Shown: positions 1-11,564 of the stretch, piece after piece | Position numbering within the stretch: position 1 is the stretch's first letter | How the letters are laid out: each line of letters starts with the position of its first letter | Source: Climacium dendroides | Lineage: Eukaryota > Streptophyta > Bryopsida > Hypnales > Climaciaceae | Reading direction: 5' to 3' | Length of the DNA stretch: 64,000 bases | NCBI GenBank assembly: GCA_950106755.1 | Contig: CATNNA010000003.1 | Coordinates: 1,240,001 to 1,304,000 of the forward strand | Notes under the pieces: model-generated | Databases searched by the model: none | What the model was told of the DNA's origin: nothing | Seen by the model: only the letters and a program-made list of their open reading frames with translations | Program-made: the position numbers and the translations under genes

Positions 1-3000
1 CGAAAACATATTATACAGGTTGCAAATCTTCGAAATAATTAGGATTCATCAAAAAATGAAGTTTGAGAGAACCCTATTGCTTCCCCACACTTTTCCATTT
101 GAAATGGGTTTAAAAAAAGAAACTCTAAAAATCATGCTATATTTAATAGAAACCAAAACAATGAATTATATCGTTTTGAAGTGGAAGCATGTCCAAAAAC
201 ATATTACACAGGTTGCAAATCTTCGAAATAATTAGGATTCATCAAAAATTGAAGTTTAAGAGAACTCTATTGCTTCCCCACACTTTTCCAATTGAAATGG
301 GTTTAAAAAAAGAAACTCTAAAAATCATGCTATATTTAATAGAAACCAAAACAATGAATTATATCGTTTTGACGTGGAAGCATGTCCGAAAACATATTAC
401 ACAAGTTGCGAATCTTCGAAATAATTAGGATTCATCAAAAAATGAAGTATAAGAGAACTCTATTGCTTCCCTACACTTTTCCAATTGAAATGGGTTTAAA
501 AAAAGAAACTCTAAAAATCATGCTATATTTAATAGAAACCAAAACAATGAATTATATCGTTTTGAAGTGGAAGCATGTCCAAAAACATATTACACAGGTT
601 GCAAATCTTCGAAATAATTAGGATTCATCAAAAATTGAAGTTTAAGAGAACTCTATTGCTTCCCCACACTTTTCCTATTGAAATGGGTTTAAAAAAGGAA
701 ACTCTAAAAATCATGCTATATTTAATAGAAACCAAAACAATGAATTATATCGTTCTGACGTGGAAGCATGTCCGAAAACATATTATACAGGTTGCAAATC
801 TTCGAAATAATTAGGATTCATCAAAAAATGAAGTTTGAGAGAACCCTATTGCTTCCCCACACTTTTCCATTTGAAATGGGTTTAAAAAAAGAAACTCTAA
901 AAATCATGCTATATTTAATAGAAACCAAAACAATGAATTATATCGTTTTGAAGTGGAAGCATGTCCAAAAACATATTACACAGGTTGCAAATCTTCGAAA
1001 TAATTAGGATTCATCAAAAATTGAAGTTTAAGAGAACTCTATTGCTTCCCCACACTTTTCCTATTGAAATGGGTTTAAAAAAGGAAACTCTAAAAATCAT
1101 GCTATATTTAATAGAAACCAAAACAATGAATTATATTGTTTTGACGTGGAAGCATGTCCGAAAACATATTCTACAAGTTGCAAATCTTCGAAATAATTAG
1201 GATTCATCAAAAAATGAAGTTTAAGAGAACTCTATTGCTTCCCCACACTTTTCCAATTGAAATGGGTTTAAAAAAAGAATCTCTAAAAATCATGCTATAT
1301 TTAATAGAAACCAAAACAATGAATTATATCGTTTTGAAGTGGAAGCATGTCCAAAAACATATTACACAGGTTGCAAATCTTCGAAATAATTAGGATTCAT
1401 CAAAAAATGAAGTTTAAGAGAACTCTATTGCTTCCCCACACTTTTCCTATTGAAATGGGTTTAAGAAAGGAAACTCTAAAAATCATGCTATATTTAATAG
1501 AAACCAAAACAATGAATTATATCGTTTTGAAGTGGAAGCATGTCCGAAAACATATTCTACAAGTTGCAAATCTTCGAAATAATTAGGATTCATCAAAAAA
1601 TGAAGTTTAAGAGAACTCGATTGCTTCCCCATACTTTTCCAATTGAAATGGGTTTAAAAAAAGAAACTCTAAAAATCATGCTATATTTAATAGAAACCAA
1701 AACAATGAATTATATCGTTTTGACGTGGAAGCATGTCCGAAAACATATTATACAAGTTGCAAATCTTCGAAATATTTAGGATTCATCAAAAAATGAAGTT
1801 TGAGAGAACCCTATTGCTTCCGTACACTTTTCCATTTGAAATGGGTTTAAAAAAAGAACCTCTAAAAATCATGCTATATTTAATAGAAACCAAATAATGA
1901 ATTATATCGTTTTGAAGTGGAAGCGTGTCCAAAAACATATTACACAGGTTGCAAATCTTCGAAATAATTAGGATTCATCAAAAAATGAAGTTTAAGAGAA
2001 CCCCATTGCTTCCCCACACTTTTCCATTTGAAATGGGTTTAAAAAAAGAAACTCTAAAAATCATGCTATATTTAATAGAAACCAAAACGATGAATTATAT
2101 CGTTTTGACGTGGAAGCATGTCCGAAAACATATTATACAAGTTGCAAATCTTCGAAATATTTAGGATTCATCAAAAAATGAAGTTTGAGAGAACCCTATT
2201 GCTTCCGTACACTTTTCCATTTGAAATGGGTTTAAAAAAAGAACCTCTAAAAATCATGCTATATTTAATAGAAACCAAATAATGAATTATATCGTTTTGA
2301 AGTGGAAGCGTGTCCAAAAACATATTACACAGGTTGCAAATCTTCGAAATAATTAGGATTCATCAAAAAATGAAGTTTAAAAGAACTCTATTGCTTCCCC
2401 ACACTTTTCCTATTGAAATGGGTTTAAGAAAGGAAACTCTAAAAATCATGCTATATTTAATAGAAACCAAAACAATGAATTATATCGTTTTGAAGTGGAA
2501 GCATGTCCGAAAACATATTCTACAAGTTGCAAATCTTCGAAATAATTAGGATTCATCAAAAAATGAAGTTTAAGAGAACTCGATTGCTTGCCCACACTTT
2601 TCCAATTGAAATGGGTTTAAAAAAAGAAACTCTAAAAATCATGCTATATTTAATAGAAACCAAAACAATGAATTATATCGTTTTGAAGTGGAAGCATGTC
2701 CGAAAACATATTCTACAAGTTGCAAATCTTCGAAATAATTAGGATTCATCAAAAAATGAAGTTTAAGAGAACTCGATTGCTTGCCCACACTTTTCCAATT
2801 GAAATGGGTTTAAAAAAAGAAACTCTAAAAATCATGCTATATTTAATAGAAACCAAAACAATGAATTATATCGTTTTGACGTGGAAGCATGTCCGAAAAC
2901 ATATTATACAAGTTGCAAATCTTCGAAATATTTAGGATTCATCAAAAAATGAAGTTTGAGAGAACCCTATTGCTTCCGTACAGTTTTCCATTTGAAATGG

Positions 3001-3852
3001 GTTTAAAAAAAGAAACTCTAAAAATCATGCTATATTTAATAGAAACCAAATAATGAATTATATCGTTTTGAAGTGGAAGCGTGTCCAAAAACATATTACA
3101 CAGGTTGCAAATCTTCGAAATAATTAGGATTCATCAAAAAATGAAGTTTAAGAGAACCCCATTGCTTCCCCACACTTTTCCATTTGAAATGGGTTTAAAA
3201 AAAGAAACTCTAAAAATCATGCTATATTTAATAGAAACCAAAACGATGAATTATATCGTTTTCACGTGGAAGCATGTCCGAAAACATATTACACAAGTTG
3301 CGAATCTTCGAAATAATTAGGATTCATCAAAAAATGAAGTTTAAGAGAACTCTATTGCTTCCCTACACTTTTCCAATTGAAATGGGTTTAAAAAAAGAAA
3401 CTCTAAAAATCATGCTATATTTAATAGAAACCAAAACAATGAATTATATCGTTTTGAAGTGGAAGCATGTCCACAAACATATTACACAGGTTGCAAATTT
3501 TCGAAATAATTAGGATTCATCAAAAAATGAAGTTTAAGAGAGCTCTATTGCTTCCCCACACTTTTCCAATTGAAATGGGTTTAAAAAAAGAAACTCTAAA
3601 AATCATGCTATATTTAATAGAAACCAAAACCATGAATTATATCGTTTTGACGTGGAAGCATGTCCGAAAACATATTACACAAGTTGCGAATCTTCGAAAT
3701 AATTAGGATTCATCAAAAATTGAAGTTTAAGAGAACTCTATTGCTTCCCCACACTTTTCCTATTGAAATGGGTTTAAAAAAGGAAACTCTAAAAATCATG
3801 CTATATTTAATAGAAACCAAAACAATGAATTATATCGTTCTGACGTGGAAGC
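1..3852 (+). repeat. HOR block 1, copy 1 (20 monomers)
   Basis: The order of monomer variants here recurs 3857 bp downstream. Marker monomers are GTATAAGAG at 382, AAAGAATCTC at 1154, TTTAAGAAAGG at 1347 and 2310, the GATTGCTTGCCC pair at 2503 and 2696, three X monomers ending at 1924, 2309 and 3080, and an S monomer at 3467. I noticed no base difference from copy 2 until the last monomer, which is a hybrid of two monomers found separately in copy 2. The first monomer lacks four bases at the window edge. Confidence 0.9.
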
Positions 3853-6800
3853 ATGTCCGAAAACATATTATACAGGTTGCAAATCTTCGAAATAATTAGG
3901 ATTCATCAAAAAATGAAGTTTGAGAGAACCCTATTGCTTCCCCACACTTTTCCATTTGAAATGGGTTTAAAAAAAGAAACTCTAAAAATCATGCTATATT
4001 TAATAGAAACCAAAACAATGAATTATATCGTTTTGAAGTGGAAGCATGTCCAAAAACATATTACACAGGTTGCAAATCTTCGAAATAATTAGGATTCATC
4101 AAAAATTGAAGTTTAAGAGAACTCTATTGCTTCCCCACACTTTTCCAATTGAAATGGGTTTAAAAAAAGAAACTCTAAAAATCATGCTATATTTAATAGA
4201 AACCAAAACAATGAATTATATCGTTTTGACGTGGAAGCATGTCCGAAAACATATTACACAAGTTGCGAATCTTCGAAATAATTAGGATTCATCAAAAAAT
4301 GAAGTATAAGAGAACTCTATTGCTTCCCTACACTTTTCCAATTGAAATGGGTTTAAAAAAAGAAACTCTAAAAATCATGCTATATTTAATAGAAACCAAA
4401 ACAATGAATTATATCGTTTTGAAGTGGAAGCATGTCCAAAAACATATTACACAGGTTGCAAATCTTCGAAATAATTAGGATTCATCAAAAATTGAAGTTT
4501 AAGAGAACTCTATTGCTTCCCCACACTTTTCCTATTGAAATGGGTTTAAAAAAGGAAACTCTAAAAATCATGCTATATTTAATAGAAACCAAAACAATGA
4601 ATTATATCGTTCTGACGTGGAAGCATGTCCGAAAACATATTATACAGGTTGCAAATCTTCGAAATAATTAGGATTCATCAAAAAATGAAGTTTGAGAGAA
4701 CCCTATTGCTTCCCCACACTTTTCCATTTGAAATGGGTTTAAAAAAAGAAACTCTAAAAATCATGCTATATTTAATAGAAACCAAAACAATGAATTATAT
4801 CGTTTTGAAGTGGAAGCATGTCCAAAAACATATTACACAGGTTGCAAATCTTCGAAATAATTAGGATTCATCAAAAATTGAAGTTTAAGAGAACTCTATT
4901 GCTTCCCCACACTTTTCCTATTGAAATGGGTTTAAAAAAGGAAACTCTAAAAATCATGCTATATTTAATAGAAACCAAAACAATGAATTATATTGTTTTG
5001 ACGTGGAAGCATGTCCGAAAACATATTCTACAAGTTGCAAATCTTCGAAATAATTAGGATTCATCAAAAAATGAAGTTTAAGAGAACTCTATTGCTTCCC
5101 CACACTTTTCCAATTGAAATGGGTTTAAAAAAAGAATCTCTAAAAATCATGCTATATTTAATAGAAACCAAAACAATGAATTATATCGTTTTGAAGTGGA
5201 AGCATGTCCAAAAACATATTACACAGGTTGCAAATCTTCGAAATAATTAGGATTCATCAAAAAATGAAGTTTAAGAGAACTCTATTGCTTCCCCACACTT
5301 TTCCTATTGAAATGGGTTTAAGAAAGGAAACTCTAAAAATCATGCTATATTTAATAGAAACCAAAACAATGAATTATATCGTTTTGAAGTGGAAGCATGT
5401 CCGAAAACATATTCTACAAGTTGCAAATCTTCGAAATAATTAGGATTCATCAAAAAATGAAGTTTAAGAGAACTCGATTGCTTCCCCATACTTTTCCAAT
5501 TGAAATGGGTTTAAAAAAAGAAACTCTAAAAATCATGCTATATTTAATAGAAACCAAAACAATGAATTATATCGTTTTGACGTGGAAGCATGTCCGAAAA
5601 CATATTATACAAGTTGCAAATCTTCGAAATATTTAGGATTCATCAAAAAATGAAGTTTGAGAGAACCCTATTGCTTCCGTACACTTTTCCATTTGAAATG
5701 GGTTTAAAAAAAGAACCTCTAAAAATCATGCTATATTTAATAGAAACCAAATAATGAATTATATCGTTTTGAAGTGGAAGCGTGTCCAAAAACATATTAC
5801 ACAGGTTGCAAATCTTCGAAATAATTAGGATTCATCAAAAAATGAAGTTTAAGAGAACCCCATTGCTTCCCCACACTTTTCCATTTGAAATGGGTTTAAA
5901 AAAAGAAACTCTAAAAATCATGCTATATTTAATAGAAACCAAAACGATGAATTATATCGTTTTGACGTGGAAGCATGTCCGAAAACATATTATACAAGTT
6001 GCAAATCTTCGAAATATTTAGGATTCATCAAAAAATGAAGTTTGAGAGAACCCTATTGCTTCCGTACACTTTTCCATTTGAAATGGGTTTAAAAAAAGAA
6101 CCTCTAAAAATCATGCTATATTTAATAGAAACCAAATAATGAATTATATCGTTTTGAAGTGGAAGCGTGTCCAAAAACATATTACACAGGTTGCAAATCT
6201 TCGAAATAATTAGGATTCATCAAAAAATGAAGTTTAAAAGAACTCTATTGCTTCCCCACACTTTTCCTATTGAAATGGGTTTAAGAAAGGAAACTCTAAA
6301 AATCATGCTATATTTAATAGAAACCAAAACAATGAATTATATCGTTTTGAAGTGGAAGCATGTCCGAAAACATATTCTACAAGTTGCAAATCTTCGAAAT
6401 AATTAGGATTCATCAAAAAATGAAGTTTAAGAGAACTCGATTGCTTGCCCACACTTTTCCAATTGAAATGGGTTTAAAAAAAGAAACTCTAAAAATCATG
6501 CTATATTTAATAGAAACCAAAACAATGAATTATATCGTTTTGAAGTGGAAGCATGTCCGAAAACATATTCTACAAGTTGCAAATCTTCGAAATAATTAGG
6601 ATTCATCAAAAAATGAAGTTTAAGAGAACTCGATTGCTTGCCCACACTTTTCCAATTGAAATGGGTTTAAAAAAAGAAACTCTAAAAATCATGCTATATT
6701 TAATAGAAACCAAAACAATGAATTATATCGTTTTGACGTGGAAGCATGTCCGAAAACATATTATACAAGTTGCAAATCTTCGAAATATTTAGGATTCATC

Positions 6801-7902
6801 AAAAAATGAAGTTTGAGAGAACCCTATTGCTTCCGTACAGTTTTCCATTTGAAATGGGTTTAAAAAAAGAAACTCTAAAAATCATGCTATATTTAATAGA
6901 AACCAAATAATGAATTATATCGTTTTGAAGTGGAAGCGTGTCCAAAAACATATTACACAGGTTGCAAATCTTCGAAATAATTAGGATTCATCAAAAAATG
7001 AAGTTTAAGAGAACCCCATTGCTTCCCCACACTTTTCCATTTGAAATGGGTTTAAAAAAAGAAACTCTAAAAATCATGCTATATTTAATAGAAACCAAAA
7101 CGATGAATTATATCGTTTTCACGTGGAAGCATGTCCGAAAACATATTACACAAGTTGCGAATCTTCGAAATAATTAGGATTCATCAAAAAATGAAGTTTA
7201 AGAGAACTCTATTGCTTCCCTACACTTTTCCAATTGAAATGGGTTTAAAAAAAGAAACTCTAAAAATCATGCTATATTTAATAGAAACCAAAACAATGAA
7301 TTATATCGTTTTGAAGTGGAAGCATGTCCACAAACATATTACACAGGTTGCAAATTTTCGAAATAATTAGGATTCATCAAAAAATGAAGTTTAAGAGAGC
7401 TCTATTGCTTCCCCACACTTTTCCAATTGAAATGGGTTTAAAAAAAGAAACTCTAAAAATCATGCTATATTTAATAGAAACCAAAACCATGAATTATATC
7501 GTTTTGACGTGGAAGCATGTCCGAAAACATATTACACAAGTTGCGAATCTTCGAAATAATTAGGATTCATCAAAAAATGAAGTTTAAGAGAACTCTATTG
7601 CTTCCCTACACTTTTCCAATTGAAATGGGTTTAAAAAAAGAAATTCTAAAAATCATGCTATATTTAATAGAAACCAAAACAATGAATTATATCGTTTTGA
7701 AGTGGAAGCATGTCCAAAAACATATTACACAGGTTGCAAATCTTCGAAATAATTAGGATTCATCAAAAATTGAAGTTTAAGAGAACTCTATTGCTTCCCC
7801 ACACTTTTCCTATTGAAATGGGTTTAAAAAAGGAAACTCTAAAAATCATGCTATATTTAATAGAAACCAAAACAATGAATTATATCGTTCTGACGTGGAA
7901 GC
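3853..7902 (+). repeat. HOR block 1, copy 2 (21 monomers, 4050 bp)
   Basis: This copy repeats the monomer order of copy 1 at an offset of 3857 bp but has one more monomer near its end. The monomers at 7517 (CCCTACAC with AAAGAAATTC) and 7710 (AAAATTGAAG with CCTATTG) are separate here, while copy 1 has a single fused version at 3660. Three 192-bp X monomers end at 5781, 6166 and 6937. The length is 21 x 193 minus 3. Confidence 0.9.
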
Positions 7903-10283
7903 ATGTCCGAAAACATATTATACAGGTTGCAAATCTTCGAAATAATTAGGATTCATCAAAAAATGAAGTTTGAGAGAACCCTATTGCTTCCCCACACTTT
8001 TCCATTTGAAATGGGTTTAAAAAAAGAAACTCTAAAAATCATGCTATATTTAATAGAAACCAAAACAATGAATTATATCGTTTTGAAGTGGAAGCATGTC
8101 CAAAAACATATTACACAGGTTGCAAATCTTCGAAATAATTAGGATTCATCAAAAATTGAAGTTTAAGAGAACTCTATTGCTTCCCCACACTTTTCCAATT
8201 GAAATGGGTTTAAAAAAAGAAACTCTAAAAATCATGCTATATTTAATAGAAACCAAAACAATGAATTATATCGTTTTGACGTGGAAGCATGTCCGAAAAC
8301 ATATTACACAAGTTGCGAATCTTCGAAATAATTAGGATTCATCAAAAAATGAAGTATAAGAGAACTCTATTGCTTCCCTACACTTTTCCAATTGAAATGG
8401 GTTTAAAAAAAGAAACTCTAAAAATCATGCTATATTTAATAGAAACCAAAACAATGAATTATATCGTTTTGAAGTGGAAGCATGTCCAAAAACATATTAC
8501 ACAGGTTGCAAATCTTCGAAATAATTAGGATTCATCAAAAATTGAAGTTTAAGAGAACTCTATTGCTTCCCCACACTTTTCCTATTGAAATGGGTTTAAA
8601 AAAGGAAACTCTAAAAATCATGCTATATTTAATAGAAACCAAAACAATGAATTATATCGTTCTGACGTGGAAGCATGTCCGAAAACATATTATACAGGTT
8701 GCAAATCTTCGAAATAATTAGGATTCATCAAAAAATGAAGTTTGAGAGAACCCTATTGCTTCCCCACACTTTTCCATTTGAAATGGGTTTAAAAAAAGAA
8801 ACTCTAAAAATCATGCTATATTTAATAGAAACCAAAACAATGAATTATATCGTTTTGAAGTGGAAGCATGTCCAAAAACATATTACACAGGTTGCAAATC
8901 TTCGAAATAATTAGGATTCATCAAAAATTGAAGTTTAAGAGAACTCTATTGCTTCCCCACACTTTTCCTATTGAAATGGGTTTAAAAAAGGAAACTCTAA
9001 AAATCATGCTATATTTAATAGAAACCAAAACAATGAATTATATTGTTTTGACGTGGAAGCATGTCCGAAAACATATTCTACAAGTTGCAAATCTTCGAAA
9101 TAATTAGGATTCATCAAAAAATGAAGTTTAAGAGAACTCTATTGCTTCCCCACACTTTTCCAATTGAAATGGGTTTAAAAAAAGAATCTCTAAAAATCAT
9201 GCTATATTTAATAGAAACCAAAACAATGAATTATATCGTTTTGAAGTGGAAGCATGTCCAAAAACATATTACACAGGTTGCAAATCTTCGAAATAATTAG
9301 GATTCATCAAAAAATGAAGTTTAAGAGAACTCTATTGCTTCCCCACACTTTTCCTATTGAAATGGGTTTAAGAAAGGAAACTCTAAAAATCATGCTATAT
9401 TTAATAGAAACCAAAACAATGAATTATATCGTTTTGAAGTGGAAGCATGTCCGAAAACATATTCTACAAGTTGCAAATCTTCGAAATAATTAGGATTCAT
9501 CAAAAAATGAAGTTTAAGAGAACTCGATTGCTTCCCCATACTTTTCCAATTGAAATGGGTTTAAAAAAAGAAACTCTAAAAATCATGCTATATTTAATAG
9601 AAACCAAAACAATGAATTATATCGTTTTGACGTGGAAGCATGTCCGAAAACATATTATACAAGTTGCAAATCTTCGAAATATTTAGGATTCATCAAAAAA
9701 TGAAGTTTGAGAGAACCCTATTGCTTCCGTACACTTTTCCATTTGAAATGGGTTTAAAAAAAGAACCTCTAAAAATCATGCTATATTTAATAGAAACCAA
9801 ATAATGAATTATATCGTTTTGAAGTGGAAGCGTGTCCAAAAACATATTACACAGGTTGCAAATCTTCGAAATAATTAGGATTCATCAAAAAATGAAGTTT
9901 AAGAGAACCCCATTGCTTCCCCACACTTTTCCATTTGAAATGGGTTTAAAAAAAGAAACTCTAAAAATCATGCTATATTTAATAGAAACCAAAACGATGA
10001 ATTATATCGTTTTGACGTGGAAGCATGTCCGAAAACATATTATACAAGTTGCAAATCTTCGAAATATTTAGGATTCATCAAAAAATGAAGTTTGAGAGAA
10101 CCCTATTGCTTCCGTACACTTTTCCATTTGAAATGGGTTTAAAAAAAGAACCTCTAAAAATCATGCTATATTTAATAGAAACCAAATAATGAATTATATC
10201 GTTTTGAAGTGGAAGCGTGTCCAAAAACATATTACACAGGTTGCAAATCTTCGAAATAATTAGGATTCATCAAAAAATGAAGT
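7903..10283 (+). repeat. HOR block 1, copy 3 (partial, about 12 monomers)
   Basis: From 7903 the order repeats copy 2 at an offset of 4050 bp, through the GTATAAGAG monomer at 8289, the GAATCTC monomer at 9061, the AAGAAAGG monomer at 9254 and X monomers ending at 9831 and 10216. Agreement stops within the monomer at 10217. Copy 2 continues there with TTTAAAAGAACTCTATTG, whereas this copy continues with TTTAAGAGAACCCCATTG. The breakpoint lies near base 67 of that monomer, around 10283. Confidence 0.85.
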
Positions 10284-11564
10284 TTAAGAGAACCCCATTG
10301 CTTCCCCACACTTTTCCATTTGAAATGGGTTTAAAAAAAGAACTCTAAAAATCATGCTATATTTAATAGAAACCAAAACGATGAATTATATCGTTTTGAC
10401 GTGGAAGCATGTCCGAAAACATATTACACAAGTTGCGAATCTTCGAAATAATTAGGATTCATCAAAAAATGAAGTTTAAGAGAACTCTATTGGTTCCCTA
10501 CACTTTTCCAATTGAAATGGGTTTAAAAAAAGAAACTCTAAAAATCATGCTATATTTAATAGAAACCAAAACAATGAATTATATCGTTTTGACGTGGAAG
10601 CATGTCCGAAAACATATTATACAAGTTGCAAATCTTCGAAATAATTAGGATTCATCAAAAAATGAAGTTTAAGAGAACCCCATTGCTTCCCCACACTTTT
10701 CCATTTGAAATGGGTTTAAAAAAAGAACTCTAAAAATCATGCTATATTTAATAGAAACCAAAACAATGAATTATATCGTTTTGACGTGGAAGCATGTCCG
10801 AAAACATATTATACAAGTTGCAAATCTTCGAAATAATTAGGATTCATCAAAAAATGAAGTTTAAGAGAACCCCATTGCTTCCCCACACTTTTCCATTTGA
10901 AATGGGTTTAAAAAAAGAAACTCTAAAAATCATGCTATATTTAATAGAAACCAAAACGATGAATTATATCGTTTTGACGTGGAAGCATGTCCGAAAACAT
11001 ATTACACAAGTTGCGAATCTTCGAAATAATTAGGATTCATCAAAAAATGAAGTTTAAGAGAACTCTATTGGTTCCCTACACTTTTCCAATTGAAATGGGT
11101 TTAAAAAAAGAAACTCTAAAAATCATGCTATATTTAATAGAAACCAAAACAATGAATTATATCGTTTTGACGTGGAAGCATGTCCGAAAACATATTATAC
11201 AAGTTGCAAATCTTCGAAATAATTAGGATTCATCAAAAAATGAAGTTTAAGAGAACTCTATTGCTTCCCTACACTTTTCCAATTGAAATGGGTTTAAAAA
11301 AAGAAACTCTAAAAATCATGCTATATTTAATAGAAACCAAAACAATGAATTATATCGTTTTGACGTGGAAGCATGTCCGAAAACATATTATACAAGTTGC
11401 AAATCTTCGAAATAATTAGGATTCATCAAAAAATGAAGTTTAAGAGAACCCCATTGCTTCCCCACACTTTTCCATTTGAAATGGGTTTAAAAAAAGAACT
11501 CTAAAAATCATGCTATATTTAATAGAAACCAAAACGATGAATTATATCGTTTTGACGTGGAAGC
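10284..11564 (+). repeat. P/V mosaic with three 1-bp A-run deletions
   Basis: This link has mostly P monomers (GAACCCCATTG) and V monomers (TATTGGTTCC) with no long period. Three P monomers, those starting at 10217, 10602 and 11373, share the same one-base loss, AAAGAACTC in place of AAAGAAACTC, and are 192 bp long. The same deletion recurs in the monomer at 15038. The shared deletion shows that these P monomers are copies of one another and not independent mutants. Confidence 0.8.
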
